Notes: generated by a model from the letters alone, not told the origin. A stretch of 64,000 nt of DNA from Gammaproteobacteria bacterium (GCA_026707045.1 JAPOXO010000096.1:1-64000); one strand, 5' to 3'. Shown: positions 1 to 11,467, counted from the first letter of the stretch. Numbers and translations: made by a program.

Positions 1-140
1 CCGTATTTAGGAATTACGATGGCATCGACTTGATCTCCGACATCCATAACGCGAGGTGCTTCCTCACCGAAGCGATCGGCCAATCCTAGAAAGACATCTG
101 GACCCTCTACAACATGGGAATCAGCAGAAATAGGTTTCAA
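1..140 (-). CDS. Amidohydrolase-family protein, N-terminal fragment (cut by window edge)
   Basis: Reading leftward from a TTG at 140-138 gives about 46 residues beginning LKPISADSHVVEGPDVFLG, which run off the window. The early D-S-H-V-x-E-x-P-D pattern is how metal-dependent hydrolases of the amidohydrolase-2 family (PF04909) usually begin; the D-x-H there supplies metal ligands. A purine-rich stretch (GGGGCGAGAGAG) precedes the TTG, which supports this start. It lies 21 bases after the stop of the secreted protein at 162-923, in the same frame and orientation, so the two may be co-transcribed. Only the N-terminus is visible and the substrate cannot be inferred. Confidence 0.7.
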   Translation of the reverse strand, partial: MKPISADSHVVEGPDVFLGLADRFGEEAPRVMDVGDQVDAIVIPKY

Positions 141-161
141 TCTCTCTCGCCCCTGTTTGAC

Positions 162-923
162 TCAATAAGGAGAAGGTGCCGGCTGCGGACCTGCGTCAGG
201 TGATGCTTGTCCGGTCGGATCAGAGGAACCCATTCCTGTCAGGTAGGGGCTCGTTCCTCGGAAACTAGTCGTTAGCCAATCTTGAAAAAATGCGTCACGG
301 TGCTCGAATTCCTTGTCGAAGTTGCACTGAAACGACCTCATGTGGGTGCCGGCAACCCTAGTGTTCATACAGTTCACGCCCGTTGCATCGGAGCCGTATC
401 GTTCAATGAGAGCATCGACTACATCCTGAACTTTCGGCCTCAAACGTTCTGGGACCTTATCCATGAGATCCTGATAGGTCTCTTTCATCAACACAGTTGA
501 TCGAGGACTTGCTGCTGTTCCAATCCATCCGATACCTAAGGCCACATCTCTCTTTATCTTTCCAAGGCCGTTAACGTAGATGACCCCAAGTCTGTACTGC
601 GAGGTCTTGAAGCCTCGCTTGGCTGATGCCAACAGGTAAGGAAATGCTTTCGCAAACTGTTTTGTTCTGTAGTAGAACGATGCCACGTTATTGACCCGAT
701 GAAACTCATTGATCGTAAAGGCATTGAGAATGTCCTGACGAACTTCCGTAGTAACCAGCTCTTCCATCGTGGACACTTCTGATACATCGGCTTTCAATAC
801 TTGTCTTCCGGTATCCGCATCGGACAATTCAGGAATAGAATCCGCGGGTATATTGATGGTAGCCGTCGTAGATGCGGCGAAGAAACCAAATACAAGTGAC
901 GCAAGGAACGTGAAAGTCTTCAT
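162..923 (-). CDS. Secreted Sel1-like repeat protein, function unknown
   Basis: About 253 residues. The open frame extends upstream to 1013, but the ATG at 923 is preferred because it opens directly with a signal peptide (MKTFTFLASLVFGFFAAS, then T-A-T). After a polar region, residues around 95-150 carry alternating helices of the TPR/Sel1 type, including the pattern F-P-Y-L-L-A-S-A-K-R-G-F followed by Y-R-L-G-V-I-Y-V-N-G-L-G. The last 25 residues are rich in Pro, Gly, Ser and Ala. Two Cys residues near the C-terminus (in V-N-C-M-N and F-Q-C-N-F) could form a disulfide. Sel1 repeats usually mediate protein-protein contacts; no enzymatic motif is seen. The product is probably periplasmic. Confidence 0.6.
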   Translation of the reverse strand: MKTFTFLASLVFGFFAASTTATINIPADSIPELSDADTGRQVLKADVSEVSTMEELVTTEVRQDILNAFTINEFHRVNNVASFYYRTKQFAKAFPYLLASAKRGFKTSQYRLGVIYVNGLGKIKRDVALGIGWIGTAASPRSTVLMKETYQDLMDKVPERLRPKVQDVVDALIERYGSDATGVNCMNTRVAGTHMRSFQCNFDKEFEHRDAFFQDWLTTSFRGTSPYLTGMGSSDPTGQASPDAGPQPAPSPY

Positions 924-1106
924 CTCTGTTGAAATCCGTTGATGTGATTTAGAAGGCGGTCGATCCAACTTGGTGAAATCAAGCATTTGGATTTTATCCG
1001 TACCGATGGACAACTCGGTGCGATTTCTCCAGCGATTTCAAGCGACTCAGAAGCAATTTTGACACGGAGACTACGACGATTTATGGAACTCGTTGAAGGA
1101 CTGAAC

Positions 1107-2378
1107 TTACTTTAGAGGATAGTCGCGGATCACGTCACCTGTATACATCTGCCGGGGCCTACCAATCTTGTAGCCATGTGAAATCATTTCATTCCACTGG
1201 GCAATCCAACCTGGCGTACGCCCCACGACAAAAATAACGGTAAACATGCTTGTCGGTATTCCCAGGGCTTTCAAGATGATTCCCGAGTAGAAATCAACGT
1301 TGGGATAGAGTCGTCGCTCCACAAAATACTCGTCATTGAGTGCTACTTTCTCTAGGTCTTGTGCCATCTGAAGCGTTGGATCCGACTCAATGTCAAGCGA
1401 ATCCAGCACTTCTCGGTAGGTTTCCTGCAAAACCTTGGCTCTTGGGTCGTAGTTCTTGTAGACCCGATGACCGAATCCCATAATTCTTCGAGGATCGCTG
1501 GGATCCTTGGCTCGCTCCAAGTATTCGGAAATCTTGCTTCGATCTCCTATTTCCTTCAACATTTGCAAAACTGCTTCGTTTGCTCCTCCGTGCGATGGTC
1601 CCCAAAGTGCTGCTATTCCAGACGCTATGCATGCATAAGGATTTGCATCCGTTGATCCGACAAGTCGCACAGTTGAAGTTGATGCATTCTGCTCATGGTC
1701 GGCGTGCAGCAAAAATATCCGATCCATGGCTCTCGCCAATACAGAACTTATAGGGCTAGAATCATTCTCGGAGAACATCATGTGCAGGAAATTCTCACCA
1801 TAGCCGCGATTCGGATCAGGCATGATAAATTCTTGATTCCGAATGTGGCGAAGGGTCATTGCAGCGAGAATTGGAATTTTTGCAATGAGCCGAATGGCAG
1901 TTTTGTGTCGATTCTCTATGTCGGTGATGTCAATTTCGTTGTGGTAATGCGCGGACATGGCACCTACAAGCGAACACATTATTCCCATTGGATGCGCATC
2001 TCGTGAAAATCCAGACAAGACGGAGATCAGATAGTCTTCAATTGTCTGTTCAAGTTGAATCGCCGATTGAAAATTGGAGAATTCCTCGTCCGTGGGGAGC
2101 TTTCCGTAAAGCAATAGGTAGCAAACTTCCAAGAAATTTGAATGTTCTGCTAATTGTTCGATGGAGTATCCGCGATGTCGCAGAATTCCGGCATCACCAT
2201 CTATGTATGTAATTGCAGACTCGCAACTAACCGTGGATAGGTAGCCAGGGTCATACGTAAAATAGCCAAGTGAAATCAGCCGCGCCACGTCGACGACATC
2301 CGGCCCCACAGAGGGGGAATACACGGGCAGATCGATCGACTCTCCATCAATTGTTAGCCGAGCTTTCTTTTCGGCCAT
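1107..2378 (-). CDS. gltA: Citrate synthase (type II)
   Basis: Condenses oxaloacetate and acetyl-CoA to citrate, the entry step of the TCA cycle. The 423-residue length fits the hexameric type II enzyme of Gram-negative bacteria. The catalytic triad is visible: His263 in G-P-S-H-G-G, His304 in G-F-G-H-R-V-Y-K and Asp362 in Y-P-N-V-D-F-Y-S-G. The H-A-D-H-E-Q-N-A-S segment lies near residue 225. The ATG at 2378 follows a perfect AAGGAGG ribosome-binding site on the minus strand (2391-2385), one of the strongest in the window. It is transcribed away from sdhC, the arrangement seen in many gammaproteobacteria. Confidence 0.97.
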   Translation of the reverse strand: MAEKKARLTIDGESIDLPVYSPSVGPDVVDVARLISLGYFTYDPGYLSTVSCESAITYIDGDAGILRHRGYSIEQLAEHSNFLEVCYLLLYGKLPTDEEFSNFQSAIQLEQTIEDYLISVLSGFSRDAHPMGIMCSLVGAMSAHYHNEIDITDIENRHKTAIRLIAKIPILAAMTLRHIRNQEFIMPDPNRGYGENFLHMMFSENDSSPISSVLARAMDRIFLLHADHEQNASTSTVRLVGSTDANPYACIASGIAALWGPSHGGANEAVLQMLKEIGDRSKISEYLERAKDPSDPRRIMGFGHRVYKNYDPRAKVLQETYREVLDSLDIESDPTLQMAQDLEKVALNDEYFVERRLYPNVDFYSGIILKALGIPTSMFTVIFVVGRTPGWIAQWNEMISHGYKIGRPRQMYTGDVIRDYPLK

Positions 2379-2513
2379 GCAATCCCTCCTTTCCGCACCC
2401 TCGGAGGCGGACTAGGTTCTATTGTCGCAAATCCTAGTGTGGCAGGTTTGGAAATTCGTGTATCGCATCCTTTTTTGTGCGAACAATACTGTGTACTCTC
2501 CATGTCGTTAAAC

Positions 2514-2529
2514 TATGAATATGATCACA
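2514..2529 (+). promoter_or_regulatory. CRP-like dyad between gltA and sdhC
   Basis: TATGA, six bases, then TCACA: nine of ten positions match the CRP half-sites TGTGA-N6-TCACA. It lies about 36 bases before the sdhC start, inside the 186-base divergent gltA-sdhC region. In enteric bacteria CRP acts in this intergenic region, so the site is plausible, but no CRP gene is visible here and the match is short. A -10-like TATGAT (2520-2525) overlaps the dyad; no convincing -35 partner was found. Confidence 0.35.
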
Positions 2530-2564
2530 GATGTATTCGCTTTTCTGGCGACTAAGGCGGCAAG

Positions 2565-2942
2565 TTGAAGGACGCGCGTCCCGTTTTCCTTGACCTCCTA
2601 GCTATTCGGCTGCCCCTTCCGGCGGCGGTGTCAATACTCCACAGGGTTAGTGGCGTACTACTGTTTTTGGCGTCGCTGTATTTATTGATTCTTTTGGCGT
2701 CGTCATTTGGAAACGAAACTGAGTTTGACCAGCTTAAATGGGACCTAGGAAGCCCAATCCATTCAACGATTCTTTGGGCGACTCTCTCTTTGCTTTCTTA
2801 CCACTTCGTGGCCGGTGTACGGCACCTCTTGATGGACTTGCATATTGGAGAGTCTCTTAAAGCGGGGCGGATAGGTAGTGTTCTTGTGCTGATCGTGTCA
2901 CTAGTTCTTTCAGTGCTTTGTGGAGTATGGATTTGGTTGTAA
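2565..2942 (+). CDS. sdhC: Succinate dehydrogenase cytochrome b556 subunit
   Basis: Membrane anchor subunit of complex II that helps bind heme b and ubiquinone. The 125 residues contain three hydrophobic helices. The first is preceded by the family pattern R-P-x-x-L-D-L-L and H-R-V-S-G; a His-rich S-Y-H-F-V-A-G-V-R-H-L segment in the second holds the likely heme ligand. The start is TTG at 2565, chosen because the Shine-Dalgarno-like AAGGCGG sits just upstream and no ATG fits. The end overlaps sdhD, consistent with one operon sdhC-D-A-B. Confidence 0.93.
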   Translation: MKDARPVFLDLLAIRLPLPAAVSILHRVSGVLLFLASLYLLILLASSFGNETEFDQLKWDLGSPIHSTILWATLSLLSYHFVAGVRHLLMDLHIGESLKAGRIGSVLVLIVSLVLSVLCGVWIWL

Positions 2943-3316
2943 ATGCCACAAGCCTCTCTCGCAGTGGACTTTCAGATTTCCTACTTCAGCGAGTCTCGGC
3001 AGTTGTACTCGGACTATATGCCCTCTGTATAGTGGGATTCTTGATTGTTAACCCCGACGTCGATCAAATCCGTTGGGTGCAATACATGACCTCGCCGGTG
3101 ATGTTGATATTCGGAACTCTCGCAATCCTATCGTTTGCCGTACATGCGTGGATAGGTATGTGGACGGTTGGGACGGACTACCTTAGCGAGCACAAGATGG
3201 GGAAACATGCTTCTTTTTGGCGATTGCTCTATCAAGTGTTCGTCGTCGTTATCGTGTTTACCTATCTACTGTTCGGACTCGGTATCTTGTGGCGCCTGCC
3301 AGCAATCCTTTTATGA
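2927..3316 (+). CDS. sdhD: Succinate dehydrogenase hydrophobic anchor subunit
   Basis: Second membrane anchor of complex II. Three transmembrane helices are evident, and the heme-ligand region [10 protein letters not shown] lies in the second. The ATG at 2927 gives about 129 residues; a TTG three codons upstream is possible but less likely. It overlaps the end of sdhC by 16 bases and the start of sdhA by four (ATGA), so the three are translationally coupled. Confidence 0.92.
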   Translation: MDLVVNATSLSRSGLSDFLLQRVSAVVLGLYALCIVGFLIVNPDVDQIRWVQYMTSPVMLIFGTLAILSFAVHAWIGMWTVGTDYLSEHKMGKHASFWRLLYQVFVVVIVFTYLLFGLGILWRLPAILL

Positions 3317-5085
3317 AAAACCTGCGCACACTGGAGTTCGACGGACTCATTGTCGGAGGCGGAGGAGCAGGATTGCGCGCTGGACTCCAATTGGCTGAAT
3401 CGGGATACAAGACGGCCGTGCTATCCAAAGTGTTCCCAACTCGTTCGCACACCGTTTCAGCCCAAGGCGGCATCACCTGTGCCATTGCCAGCGAAGACCC
3501 AGATGACGATTGGCGTTGGCACATGTACGACACGGTAAAAGGTTCAGATTACATCGGAGATCAGGACGCTATCGAATATATGTGCAGTGTCGGCCCGCAG
3601 GTTGTCTATGAACTTGAGCATATGGGTCTTCCGTTCTCACGAACCGAGAGCGGCAGAATCTACCAACGACCGTTCGGTGGACAATCCAAGGACTTCGGTC
3701 GAGGAGGTCAGGCTTCAAGGACCTGTGCTGCTGAAGACCGCACTGGTCACGCACTTCTTCATACCTTATATCAAGCCAACGTAAAGGCGAATACAACCTT
3801 TCTGAGCGAGTGGTTTGCAGTCGACTTGGTTACTAACCAAGATGGAACAGTCGTCGGTGTTGTGGCGATCTTCGTGGAGACGGGAGAAATAGTCTTTGTT
3901 AAGTCAAAGGTCACACTCTTGGCGACGGGAGGAGCGGGCAGAATTTACGACAGTACAACCAATGCGCTTACCAACACGGGAGACGGAGTTGCTATGGCAT
4001 TGCGAGCCGGCGTGCCCGTCCAAGACATCGAAATGTGGCAGTTTCACCCTACGGGAATCCACGGTATGGGAATTCTTGTCACTGAAGGAAGCCGCGGAGA
4101 AGGCGGTTACCTTGTAAATTGCGATGGCGAGCGATTCATGGAGCGTTACGCTCCAACGGCAAAGGACTTGGCTAGTAGGGACGTCGTTTCCAGGTCTATG
4201 GTGATTGAGGTCGATGAAGGAAGAGGTTGTGGTCCGAACAAGGATCACGTGTATCTAAAACTCGATCATTTGGGAACCGAAGTCTTGAATTCTCGGCTGT
4301 CGGGAATCATGGAGCTCTGTAAGACATACGCATTAGTGGACCCTGCAGTAGATCCAATTCCGGTAGTGCCGACCTGTCACTACATGATGGGAGGAATAGC
4401 TACACAAGTAAGCGGTCAAGCGCTTTCTCAAGACGAACAAACCAACGATGTTCCTGTTCAGGGACTCTACGCAGTCGGGGAGGTTGCTTGCGTATCGGTT
4501 CACGGCGCGAATCGTCTGGGCGGCAACTCTCTTCTCGATCTAGTTGTATTCGGAAGAGCTGCCGGACTGCACATTCAAGATGTACTCAGCCAAGGTGTGA
4601 GCCAAAGAAGCGCATCGGACAGCGACTTGGAAGCTGCTTTGTCACGCATATCTCGTTGGGAAAATTCCCAATCTGGCGAAAATCCCGCCGATCTACGAGC
4701 GGAACTACAAGCTCTCATGGGTAGCAGTTACAGCGTATTTCGAACCGAGGAAAAAATGCGCGACGCCATTTCCAAGTTGGAAGATCTTCGAACTCGAATC
4801 GAATCAGCTTTCTTGGAGGATAAGTCGGAGGTGTTCAACACTGCTCGAGTCGAGGCAATGGAACTGGACAATCTGCTCGAGGTGGCGGAAGCTACAGCGA
4901 TCGCCGCGGAAGGTCGAAGAGAAAGTCGAGGAGCTCATGCCCGCGTCGACTTCGAAAATCGTGACGACGAGAACTGGCTGTGCCATTCACTGTACTTTGC
5001 GGAGGACCGATCGCTACGGAAGCGAGCCGTGAACTTTGCGCCTTCGATAGTTGAGCCGTTCGAACCCACAAAACGGGAGTACTAG
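3313..5085 (+). CDS. sdhA: Succinate dehydrogenase flavoprotein subunit
   Basis: Oxidises succinate to fumarate on the cytoplasmic face, passing electrons to SdhB. The 590 residues match the family. The FAD-binding G-G-G-G-A-G lies at residues 15-20, and the covalent FAD attachment His is residue 46 in [11 protein letters not shown]. Active-site signatures H-P-T-G-I and R-L-G-G-N-S-L-L-D are present. The open frame starts further upstream at 3217, but the ATG at 3313 overlaps the sdhD stop as ATGA and begins the conserved domain, so it is preferred. Confidence 0.97.
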   Translation: MKNLRTLEFDGLIVGGGGAGLRAGLQLAESGYKTAVLSKVFPTRSHTVSAQGGITCAIASEDPDDDWRWHMYDTVKGSDYIGDQDAIEYMCSVGPQVVYELEHMGLPFSRTESGRIYQRPFGGQSKDFGRGGQASRTCAAEDRTGHALLHTLYQANVKANTTFLSEWFAVDLVTNQDGTVVGVVAIFVETGEIVFVKSKVTLLATGGAGRIYDSTTNALTNTGDGVAMALRAGVPVQDIEMWQFHPTGIHGMGILVTEGSRGEGGYLVNCDGERFMERYAPTAKDLASRDVVSRSMVIEVDEGRGCGPNKDHVYLKLDHLGTEVLNSRLSGIMELCKTYALVDPAVDPIPVVPTCHYMMGGIATQVSGQALSQDEQTNDVPVQGLYAVGEVACVSVHGANRLGGNSLLDLVVFGRAAGLHIQDVLSQGVSQRSASDSDLEAALSRISRWENSQSGENPADLRAELQALMGSSYSVFRTEEKMRDAISKLEDLRTRIESAFLEDKSEVFNTARVEAMELDNLLEVAEATAIAAEGRRESRGAHARVDFENRDDENWLCHSLYFAEDRSLRKRAVNFAPSIVEPFEPTKREY

Positions 5086-5087
5086 AA

Positions 5088-5792
5088 ATGCAGGTGAGCA
5101 TCTATCGATACATACCCGGAAAGGACACAGAGCCCCGAATGCAGCACTACGATTATGTGCTGCCCGATGATCGAGACTTGATGGTTCTCGAAGTTCTGGA
5201 AGACTTGAAAGCAAAGGATCCAAGCATCGGCTATCGTCGATCTTGTCGGGAGGGTGTATGTGGGTCCGACGGCATGAGTATCAACGGAAGAAACGGACTG
5301 GCTTGCAAGACACCCGTGTCGGAGGCAATTTCAAGAGACAAGCTTATGCTCCGCCCATTGCCTGGGCTTCCAGTGATCAGAGATCTCATCGTTGACATGT
5401 CGCAGTTCTATCGACAGTACGAACGAGTCGATCCATTTCTGAAGAACGACACGGCCAAGCCAGCACAGGAACGTCTGCAATCGCAAGAAGACAGAAAGAA
5501 GCTTGATGGACTCTACGAATGTATTTTGTGTGCCTGCTGCACTACATCCTGCCCCTCATTCTGGTGGAATCCTGATAAATTCTTGGGACCCGCAGCATTG
5601 CTGCAATCGTATAGGTTCTTGGCGGACAGTCGCGATACTGCAACCGAAGAACGGCTGTCCAAGCTTGACGACCCGTTCAGCGTATTCCGATGCCGAGGAG
5701 TGATGAACTGCGTCAATGCATGTCCAAAGGATCTGAATCCCACAAAAGCAATTAACGAAATTCGAACGTTGCTAGTAAAAAACGGTACATAG
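5088..5792 (+). CDS. sdhB: Succinate dehydrogenase iron-sulfur subunit
   Basis: Carries electrons from FAD to quinone through three clusters. In the [2Fe-2S] site the ligands are Cys53, Cys58, Asp61 and Cys73; Asp at the third position also occurs in E. coli SdhB. The [4Fe-4S] motif C-x2-C-x2-C-x3-C-P is at residues 145-156. Cys202, Cys208 and Cys212 complete the remaining ligands. The gene begins two bases after the sdhA stop. At 234 residues it is of normal length. Confidence 0.96.
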   Translation: MQVSIYRYIPGKDTEPRMQHYDYVLPDDRDLMVLEVLEDLKAKDPSIGYRRSCREGVCGSDGMSINGRNGLACKTPVSEAISRDKLMLRPLPGLPVIRDLIVDMSQFYRQYERVDPFLKNDTAKPAQERLQSQEDRKKLDGLYECILCACCTTSCPSFWWNPDKFLGPAALLQSYRFLADSRDTATEERLSKLDDPFSVFRCRGVMNCVNACPKDLNPTKAINEIRTLLVKNGT

Positions 5793-5844
5793 ATGTTCAA
5801 ATCTAACCGCTACGTCAACCAGACGATCATGGAGAAATTCTTTC

Positions 5845-8691
5845 ATGGCTGAGTCATTCCTTCAACGCATGGAATCCAGTTCACACCTAGCTGGAGGCAG
5901 CGCGGTTTATCTTGAATTGATGTATGAGAAATTTCTAGCGGACGCTAACTCAGTTCCTGAAGAGTGGCGCGAGTACTTCAGCACGCTTCCGTATTCCGAT
6001 GCCAAAGCAGTAGAAGTTCCTCATAGCTCGATTGTCAACCACTTTGAGCGTCTCGGCAGAAATCGCCTCAAAGCCCGCCCCGAACGGGTTAGTACGGACA
6101 TCATGTCCGAACACGAGAGAAAGCAAATCCAAGTGATGGAATTGATCGATGCCTACCGTGCTCGAGGTCATCGCAGGGCGAAGGTCGATCCGTTGGGAAA
6201 GTGGAAGCTAGACCAAGCTCCTGACCTCAAATTGGACTTTCATGACTTGAGCCCGGCCGATCTCAATACCGTGTTCCGAACGGGATCGTCAGATTTGTTC
6301 GAAGACGATGGACGGCCATTGCACGAGATCATCTCAGCGTTGGAAGAAACTTACTGCAGCTCAATTGGTGCGGAGTACGTCTATGTGACGACAGCGCAGG
6401 AGCGCAGTTGGATACGCAGTCGGTTGGAGTCCGTTCACTCGCACATGAAATTCGAAAAGAACCACAAGCGAAGAATCCTTGAACGCCTAACTGCCGCCGA
6501 GGGATTGGAGCGATATCTACATACCAGATATCCGGGAACCAAGCGATTTGGGCTAGAAGGGGCAGAAAGTCTGATTCCGTTGTTACACGAGATTACCCAA
6601 CGGGCGGGAATGTGGCAAGTGCGAGAAATGGTGATTGGCATGGCGCACCGAGGCCGGTTGAACGTGCTTGTGAATATCCTGGGCAAGGAAACAGAGGACA
6701 TTTTTGAAGAGTTCGAAGGTACAGCGCCGGAAGTGTCCGCAACCGGCGACGTGAAGTACCACATGGGATTCTCTTCAAACTTGGACAGTATGGGGAAACA
6801 AATCCACCTTGCGCTTGCATTCAACCCTTCACACCTCGAAATCGTGGGCCCGGTTGTGGAAGGATCAGTCCGGGCTAGACAGGATCGTCGCAATGACAGA
6901 GCGGGAGTCGAAGTCACTCCAATTCTAATACACGGGGACGCAGCAATTGCCGGTCAGGGAGTGGTGATGGAAACCTTTCAGATGTCGCAGACGCGAGGTT
7001 TCTATACCGGAGGAACGATCCACATCATCATCAATAACCAGATTGGATTCACGACGAGTCGAAGGGAAGACGCACGATCAACCGAGTATTGCAGCGAGGT
7101 TGCGAAAATCATGCGTGCACCTATCTTCCACGTCAATGCCGATGATCCCGAAGCTGTCGTTGCAATTGCCCAACTTGCCATGGATTATCGAATCGGATTC
7201 GGCAAAGACTTCGTCATTGATTTGGTGTGCTATCGACGTAGGGGACACAACGAAGCTGAAGATCCGATGAAAACTCAGCCTCTGATGTATCAGCAGATTC
7301 GGCAGCATCCTACGACGCGCACCATTTACGCAGAGCAATTGGCACGAGAAGGTGTGGTATCCAAGCAAGAAGCCGATCAGTGGGTGTCGAGTTTTCGTGA
7401 TCGTCTAGACAGTGGAGAAACTGTTGCGCTTGATGTGGTTTCTGAACCAGATCAGTCTATGTTTGTTGATTGGAAACCGTACTTAGGCCACGACTGGGAC
7501 GCGCCAGGCGACACAAAGGTTTCGATTGCACGATTGCAGGAAGTAATGCAACGAGCCAATTCCATACCCGTCGGCATCCGATTGCATAAGCAAGTAGAAG
7601 GGATATATGTCGACCGACGTCGCATGGCAGCCGGAGGACAGGTTACCAACTGGGGATTTGCGGAGATGGCGGCATACGCAACTTTATTGGATCAAGGATT
7701 CGATGTTCGCCTAACAGGACAGGATGTGGGCGTGGGAACGTTTTCGCATCGACACGCATGCATTTACTGCCAAAAGACAGGAGAGCAAGTCGTACCGCTG
7801 CAGCTCGCTTTTGAAGATCGAAAGTTTGACATCTACGACTCACTTCTTTCTGAGGAAGGAGTATTGGCGTTCGAGTATGGCTATGCGACAACATCCCCAA
7901 CCACACTGGTGATTTGGGAAGCACAGTTTGGGGATTTTGCAAATGGGGCTCAAGTGGTCATAGATCAATTCGTGTCCAGTGGAGAAGCCAAATGGGGTCG
8001 AGCATGTGGGCTTGTTATGTTGCTTCCGCACGGATTCGAAGGTGCAGGTCCAGAACATTCGTCTGCGCGGTTGGAACGATTTCTACAGCTGTGTGCTCAA
8101 CACAATATGCAAGTCTGCGTACCGTCCACTCCCGCACAAATGTTTCACATGTTGCGCAGGCAGATGATTCGCCCAATGCGCCGTCCTCTAATTGCGTTGA
8201 CTCCGAAGAGCTTGCTTAGGCATAAAGTGGCTGTGTCGTCGCTGGATGAATTGGCGGACGGGCGATTTCAAAATGTAATCGGCGAAATCGACGACTTGGA
8301 TCCGAGTAAAGTGGAGCGACTTGTACTGTGCGCTGGAAAGGTGTACTACGACCTGCTTGAACGTCGCAGAAATGATGGACGCCAAGACATCGCCATTGTT
8401 CGAATGGAGCAACTATATCCTTTCCCCCGGGACGAACTGGCAGTCGTGATTCAAGGGTACGAAAACCTGCAGCAGACGATTTGGTGTCAGGAAGAACCGC
8501 AAAACCAAGGTGCGTGGTATTCGAGCCGGCACCATATGGCTCGAGTACTAGGCGAACAGCGACCTCATATCGAATTGATCTACGCAGGTCGTAAAGCCTA
8601 TGCAGCGCCGGCCGTCGGACTAGCGTCGAGACATGTCCGTCAGCAAGGCGAGATTGTGGGAGAAGCTCTGTACGGCATAACGGAAGATTGA
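5845..8691 (+). CDS. sucA: 2-oxoglutarate dehydrogenase E1 component
   Basis: Thiamine-diphosphate-dependent decarboxylase that starts the oxidative decarboxylation of 2-oxoglutarate and transfers succinyl to the E2 lipoyl group. The 948-residue length matches the family. The N-terminal helix region ([10 protein letters not shown]) that interacts with E2/E3 is present. So are [11 protein letters not shown] near residue 267, the ThDP region [11 protein letters not shown], and the C-terminal transketolase-like Q-N-Q-G-A-W segment. It follows sdhB after 52 bases and precedes sucB by one base. Confidence 0.97.
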   Translation: MAESFLQRMESSSHLAGGSAVYLELMYEKFLADANSVPEEWREYFSTLPYSDAKAVEVPHSSIVNHFERLGRNRLKARPERVSTDIMSEHERKQIQVMELIDAYRARGHRRAKVDPLGKWKLDQAPDLKLDFHDLSPADLNTVFRTGSSDLFEDDGRPLHEIISALEETYCSSIGAEYVYVTTAQERSWIRSRLESVHSHMKFEKNHKRRILERLTAAEGLERYLHTRYPGTKRFGLEGAESLIPLLHEITQRAGMWQVREMVIGMAHRGRLNVLVNILGKETEDIFEEFEGTAPEVSATGDVKYHMGFSSNLDSMGKQIHLALAFNPSHLEIVGPVVEGSVRARQDRRNDRAGVEVTPILIHGDAAIAGQGVVMETFQMSQTRGFYTGGTIHIIINNQIGFTTSRREDARSTEYCSEVAKIMRAPIFHVNADDPEAVVAIAQLAMDYRIGFGKDFVIDLVCYRRRGHNEAEDPMKTQPLMYQQIRQHPTTRTIYAEQLAREGVVSKQEADQWVSSFRDRLDSGETVALDVVSEPDQSMFVDWKPYLGHDWDAPGDTKVSIARLQEVMQRANSIPVGIRLHKQVEGIYVDRRRMAAGGQVTNWGFAEMAAYATLLDQGFDVRLTGQDVGVGTFSHRHACIYCQKTGEQVVPLQLAFEDRKFDIYDSLLSEEGVLAFEYGYATTSPTTLVIWEAQFGDFANGAQVVIDQFVSSGEAKWGRACGLVMLLPHGFEGAGPEHSSARLERFLQLCAQHNMQVCVPSTPAQMFHMLRRQMIRPMRRPLIALTPKSLLRHKVAVSSLDELADGRFQNVIGEIDDLDPSKVERLVLCAGKVYYDLLERRRNDGRQDIAIVRMEQLYPFPRDELAVVIQGYENLQQTIWCQEEPQNQGAWYSSRHHMARVLGEQRPHIELIYAGRKAYAAPAVGLASRHVRQQGEIVGEALYGITED

Positions 8692-8692
8692 T

Positions 8693-9913
8693 GTGACCAT
8701 TCAGATTTCAGTTCCAGCATTTCCCGAATCCATATCGGAAGGAGAGCTGACGAAGTGGTACAAGAACGTCGGCGATTACGTAGAACGGGACGCTCTGCTG
8801 GTAGATGTAGAAACCGAGAAGACTACTCTAGAAATTCCCTGTCCTGTTGCAGGAATTCTTGTGAAAATCCTAAAGGAAGAGGGCACTACGGTCGAAGGTA
8901 AGGAAGTTATCGCGGAGATTGAAGAGGGAATACGTCCAACAGTAGATCAACCGCAAGAGCTGGTTGTTGAAGTACCTATGCCAAGCGAAGACGACTCAGC
9001 AGAGCGGGAGATAGTCGCATCCCCCTCTGCAAGAAGGTTGGCACTGGAGAGCGGAATTAATCTCTCAGCGGTCGGAGGAACGGGTCGAGGCGGCCTGATT
9101 ACTCGCGACGATGTGGCGGCAGCTGTCCGTCTGAGAAGCGCGAGCGTCGATCAACCAATTCAACAAGAGGAACACGAAGGTCGGGAGGATTCTTCTGCCG
9201 ATACAGGAGAGCGTGTCGAGCGACGTGTCCCAATGACCCGTCTTCGTGCAACGATCGCCAACAGATTGGTAGAAGCTCAACACAATGCCGCAATGCTGAC
9301 CACATTTAATGAGGTCGACATGGATCCAATCATGCGCATGCGACGTCAGTACCAGGAGGAATTCCAACGGGCGCACAATGGAACCCGTTTGGGGTTTATG
9401 AGTTTCTTTGTCCGTGCCTCGGTTGAAGCACTCAAGAGATTCCCGCTCGTCAACGCCTCCATCGACGGGTCCGAGATTGTTTATCACGGTTTTTACGACA
9501 TTGGCGTGGCCGTTAGTACTGACCGGGGACTCGTTGTTCCCGTCGTTAGAGATGCCGATGCGCTTGGAATGGCTCAAATTGAGGATCAGATCATTGCTTA
9601 CAGCGAAAAGGCAAGAGATGGAAAACTTGCGATTGAAGACATGCAGGGAGGAACATTCACGATATCGAATGGCGGTGTATTTGGTTCGCTGCTTTCCACA
9701 CCCATATTGAATCCTCCACAAACCGCGATATTGGGCATGCACAAAATCGAAGAGAGGCCAGTTGTAGTGGATGGTGAGATCGTGGCTCGTCCCATGATGT
9801 ACCTTGCACTGTCGTACGATCACCGTCTGATAGATGGCCGGGAGGCCGTAAGGTTTCTTGTTGCCATCAAAGGAATGGTGGAAGATCCCGCTCGAATATT
9901 GTTGGAGCTATAG
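8693..9913 (+). CDS. sucB: Dihydrolipoyllysine succinyltransferase (E2 of OGDH)
   Basis: Core of the 2-oxoglutarate dehydrogenase complex. A single N-terminal lipoyl domain has Lys43 in E-T-E-K-T-T-L-E as the attachment site, though most family members read E-T-D-K. An acidic linker is followed by the peripheral subunit-binding domain (S-P-S-A-R-R-L-A near residue 112) and the catalytic domain ending in S-Y-D-H-R-L-I-D-G, with His377 and Asp381 catalytic. The start is GTG at 8693, one base after the sucA stop. The total of 406 residues is usual. Confidence 0.96.
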   Translation: MTIQISVPAFPESISEGELTKWYKNVGDYVERDALLVDVETEKTTLEIPCPVAGILVKILKEEGTTVEGKEVIAEIEEGIRPTVDQPQELVVEVPMPSEDDSAEREIVASPSARRLALESGINLSAVGGTGRGGLITRDDVAAAVRLRSASVDQPIQQEEHEGREDSSADTGERVERRVPMTRLRATIANRLVEAQHNAAMLTTFNEVDMDPIMRMRRQYQEEFQRAHNGTRLGFMSFFVRASVEALKRFPLVNASIDGSEIVYHGFYDIGVAVSTDRGLVVPVVRDADALGMAQIEDQIIAYSEKARDGKLAIEDMQGGTFTISNGGVFGSLLSTPILNPPQTAILGMHKIEERPVVVDGEIVARPMMYLALSYDHRLIDGREAVRFLVAIKGMVEDPARILLEL

Positions 9914-9926
9914 CAAAAGGAAAGGT

Positions 9927-11363
9927 ATGAGTAAGTCTTCGGACGTAGTAGTAGTCGGAGCGGGTCCTGCTGGCTACGCAGCGGCAATTCGATGTGCGCA
10001 ACTGGGTTTTTCCGTTACCTGCGTTGACAAGTCCAAGAATGCTGACGGACAGCCCACGCTGGGAGGCACCTGTCTCAACTGGGGTTGCATTCCATCCAAG
10101 GCACTGCTCGATGTCTCCCACAAATACGACCAAATGTCCAAGTTGGAAACGATGGGAATTGATGCAACAAATGCTGCGATTGAAATCTCCAAAATGCAGG
10201 AATACAAAGATTCGGTCGTTGATCAATTGACAAAAGGAATCGGCCTTCTTTTTGATGGAAATGGCGTGGAATTCGTACACGGTGTCGGCAAACTGCTGGA
10301 CGGACGCAAAGTCAGCGTTACATCGGAAGACGAGACTGTTGAAGAGATTCAAGCCAAGCACGTAATTCTCGCACCCGGTTCGACACCTATTGAAATCCCA
10401 GCTGCTCCCTTGGATTACGAATACATCGTCGACTCGACTGGAGCTCTGGAGTTCGAATCAGTACCTGAGCGTCTTGGAGTTATTGGTGCTGGAATTGTTG
10501 GGCTCGAACTAGGAAGTGTCTGGGGCCGGTTGGGCTCTGAAGTCGTGATTTTGGAGGCGCTGGATGACTTCTTGCCGGCAACCGACCGCAGAATTGCTAG
10601 AGATGCCCTTCGCATATTCAAAAGACAGGGACTGGACATTAGGTTAGGCGCACGTGTAACCAACTCCGAAGTCAGCGATGGAACAGTGAAGGTTTCCTAC
10701 CAGATACAGAATGAAGACCAAGTTCTAGAATGCGACAAACTGATTGTTGCGGTAGGACGAAGACCCTACACAGAGGGATTGCTCGCTGAAGATAGCAGCG
10801 TCAACCTTGACGAAAGGGGCTATCTGTTTGTCAATGACTTGTGCCATACGGGCGTCCCGGATGTCTATGCAGTCGGGGATGTGGTTCGCGGCCCAATGTT
10901 GGCGCACAAGGGTATGGAAGAGGGAGTAATGGTCGCAGAACGGATCGCGGGTCAGAAACCAGTTGTCAATTACGACACGGTGCCGTCTGTGGTCTATACG
11001 CTTCCTGAAGTTGCCTGGGTTGGTCTTTCCGAGGAGGAACTTAAGGCGAATGGAGAGGACGTAACATCCGGCATGTTCTCATTTGGCGCAAACGGACGAG
11101 CCATTGCAGCGGACGAAAGCGACGGGTTTGTCAAGATTATTTCTGATACGGAAACGGACAGAATCTTGGGAATGCATATCCTCGGCTCCCAGGCTTCAGA
11201 ACTCATTGCTCAAGGTGTGATAGCAATGGAGTTTGGAGCTACGGCGGAAGACTTAGCGCTAACGATGTTTGCGCATCCATCGTTATCTGAAGCTGTGCAC
11301 GAGGCGGCTTTAGGAGTTTCAGGTAGCGCAATTCATGCGGTGGCACGAAGGAAAAGGGTCTAG
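9927..11363 (+). CDS. lpd: Dihydrolipoamide dehydrogenase (E3)
   Basis: Flavoprotein that reoxidises dihydrolipoamide with NAD+. FAD-binding G-A-G-P-A-G is at residues 11-16, the redox disulfide C49-x4-C54 lies in G-G-T-C-L-N-W-G-C, and the catalytic His450-P-x-x-x-Glu455 is near the C-terminus. The open frame begins inside sucB, but the ATG at 9927 with AAAGG before it starts the conserved domain and gives 478 residues. An lpd placed between sucB and sucC suggests an E3 dedicated to, or co-regulated with, this complex. Confidence 0.96.
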   Translation: MSKSSDVVVVGAGPAGYAAAIRCAQLGFSVTCVDKSKNADGQPTLGGTCLNWGCIPSKALLDVSHKYDQMSKLETMGIDATNAAIEISKMQEYKDSVVDQLTKGIGLLFDGNGVEFVHGVGKLLDGRKVSVTSEDETVEEIQAKHVILAPGSTPIEIPAAPLDYEYIVDSTGALEFESVPERLGVIGAGIVGLELGSVWGRLGSEVVILEALDDFLPATDRRIARDALRIFKRQGLDIRLGARVTNSEVSDGTVKVSYQIQNEDQVLECDKLIVAVGRRPYTEGLLAEDSSVNLDERGYLFVNDLCHTGVPDVYAVGDVVRGPMLAHKGMEEGVMVAERIAGQKPVVNYDTVPSVVYTLPEVAWVGLSEEELKANGEDVTSGMFSFGANGRAIAADESDGFVKIISDTETDRILGMHILGSQASELIAQGVIAMEFGATAEDLALTMFAHPSLSEAVHEAALGVSGSAIHAVARRKRV

Positions 11364-11467
11364 ATTCTCAGCGCTCGTCTATCCTTAGAATTCGAGCCGA
11401 TTTGAAGCAAAAGATTAGTAGCCAAACGTCACACACCAACTAGCATCCGAGTAAAGACAGAGATTAG

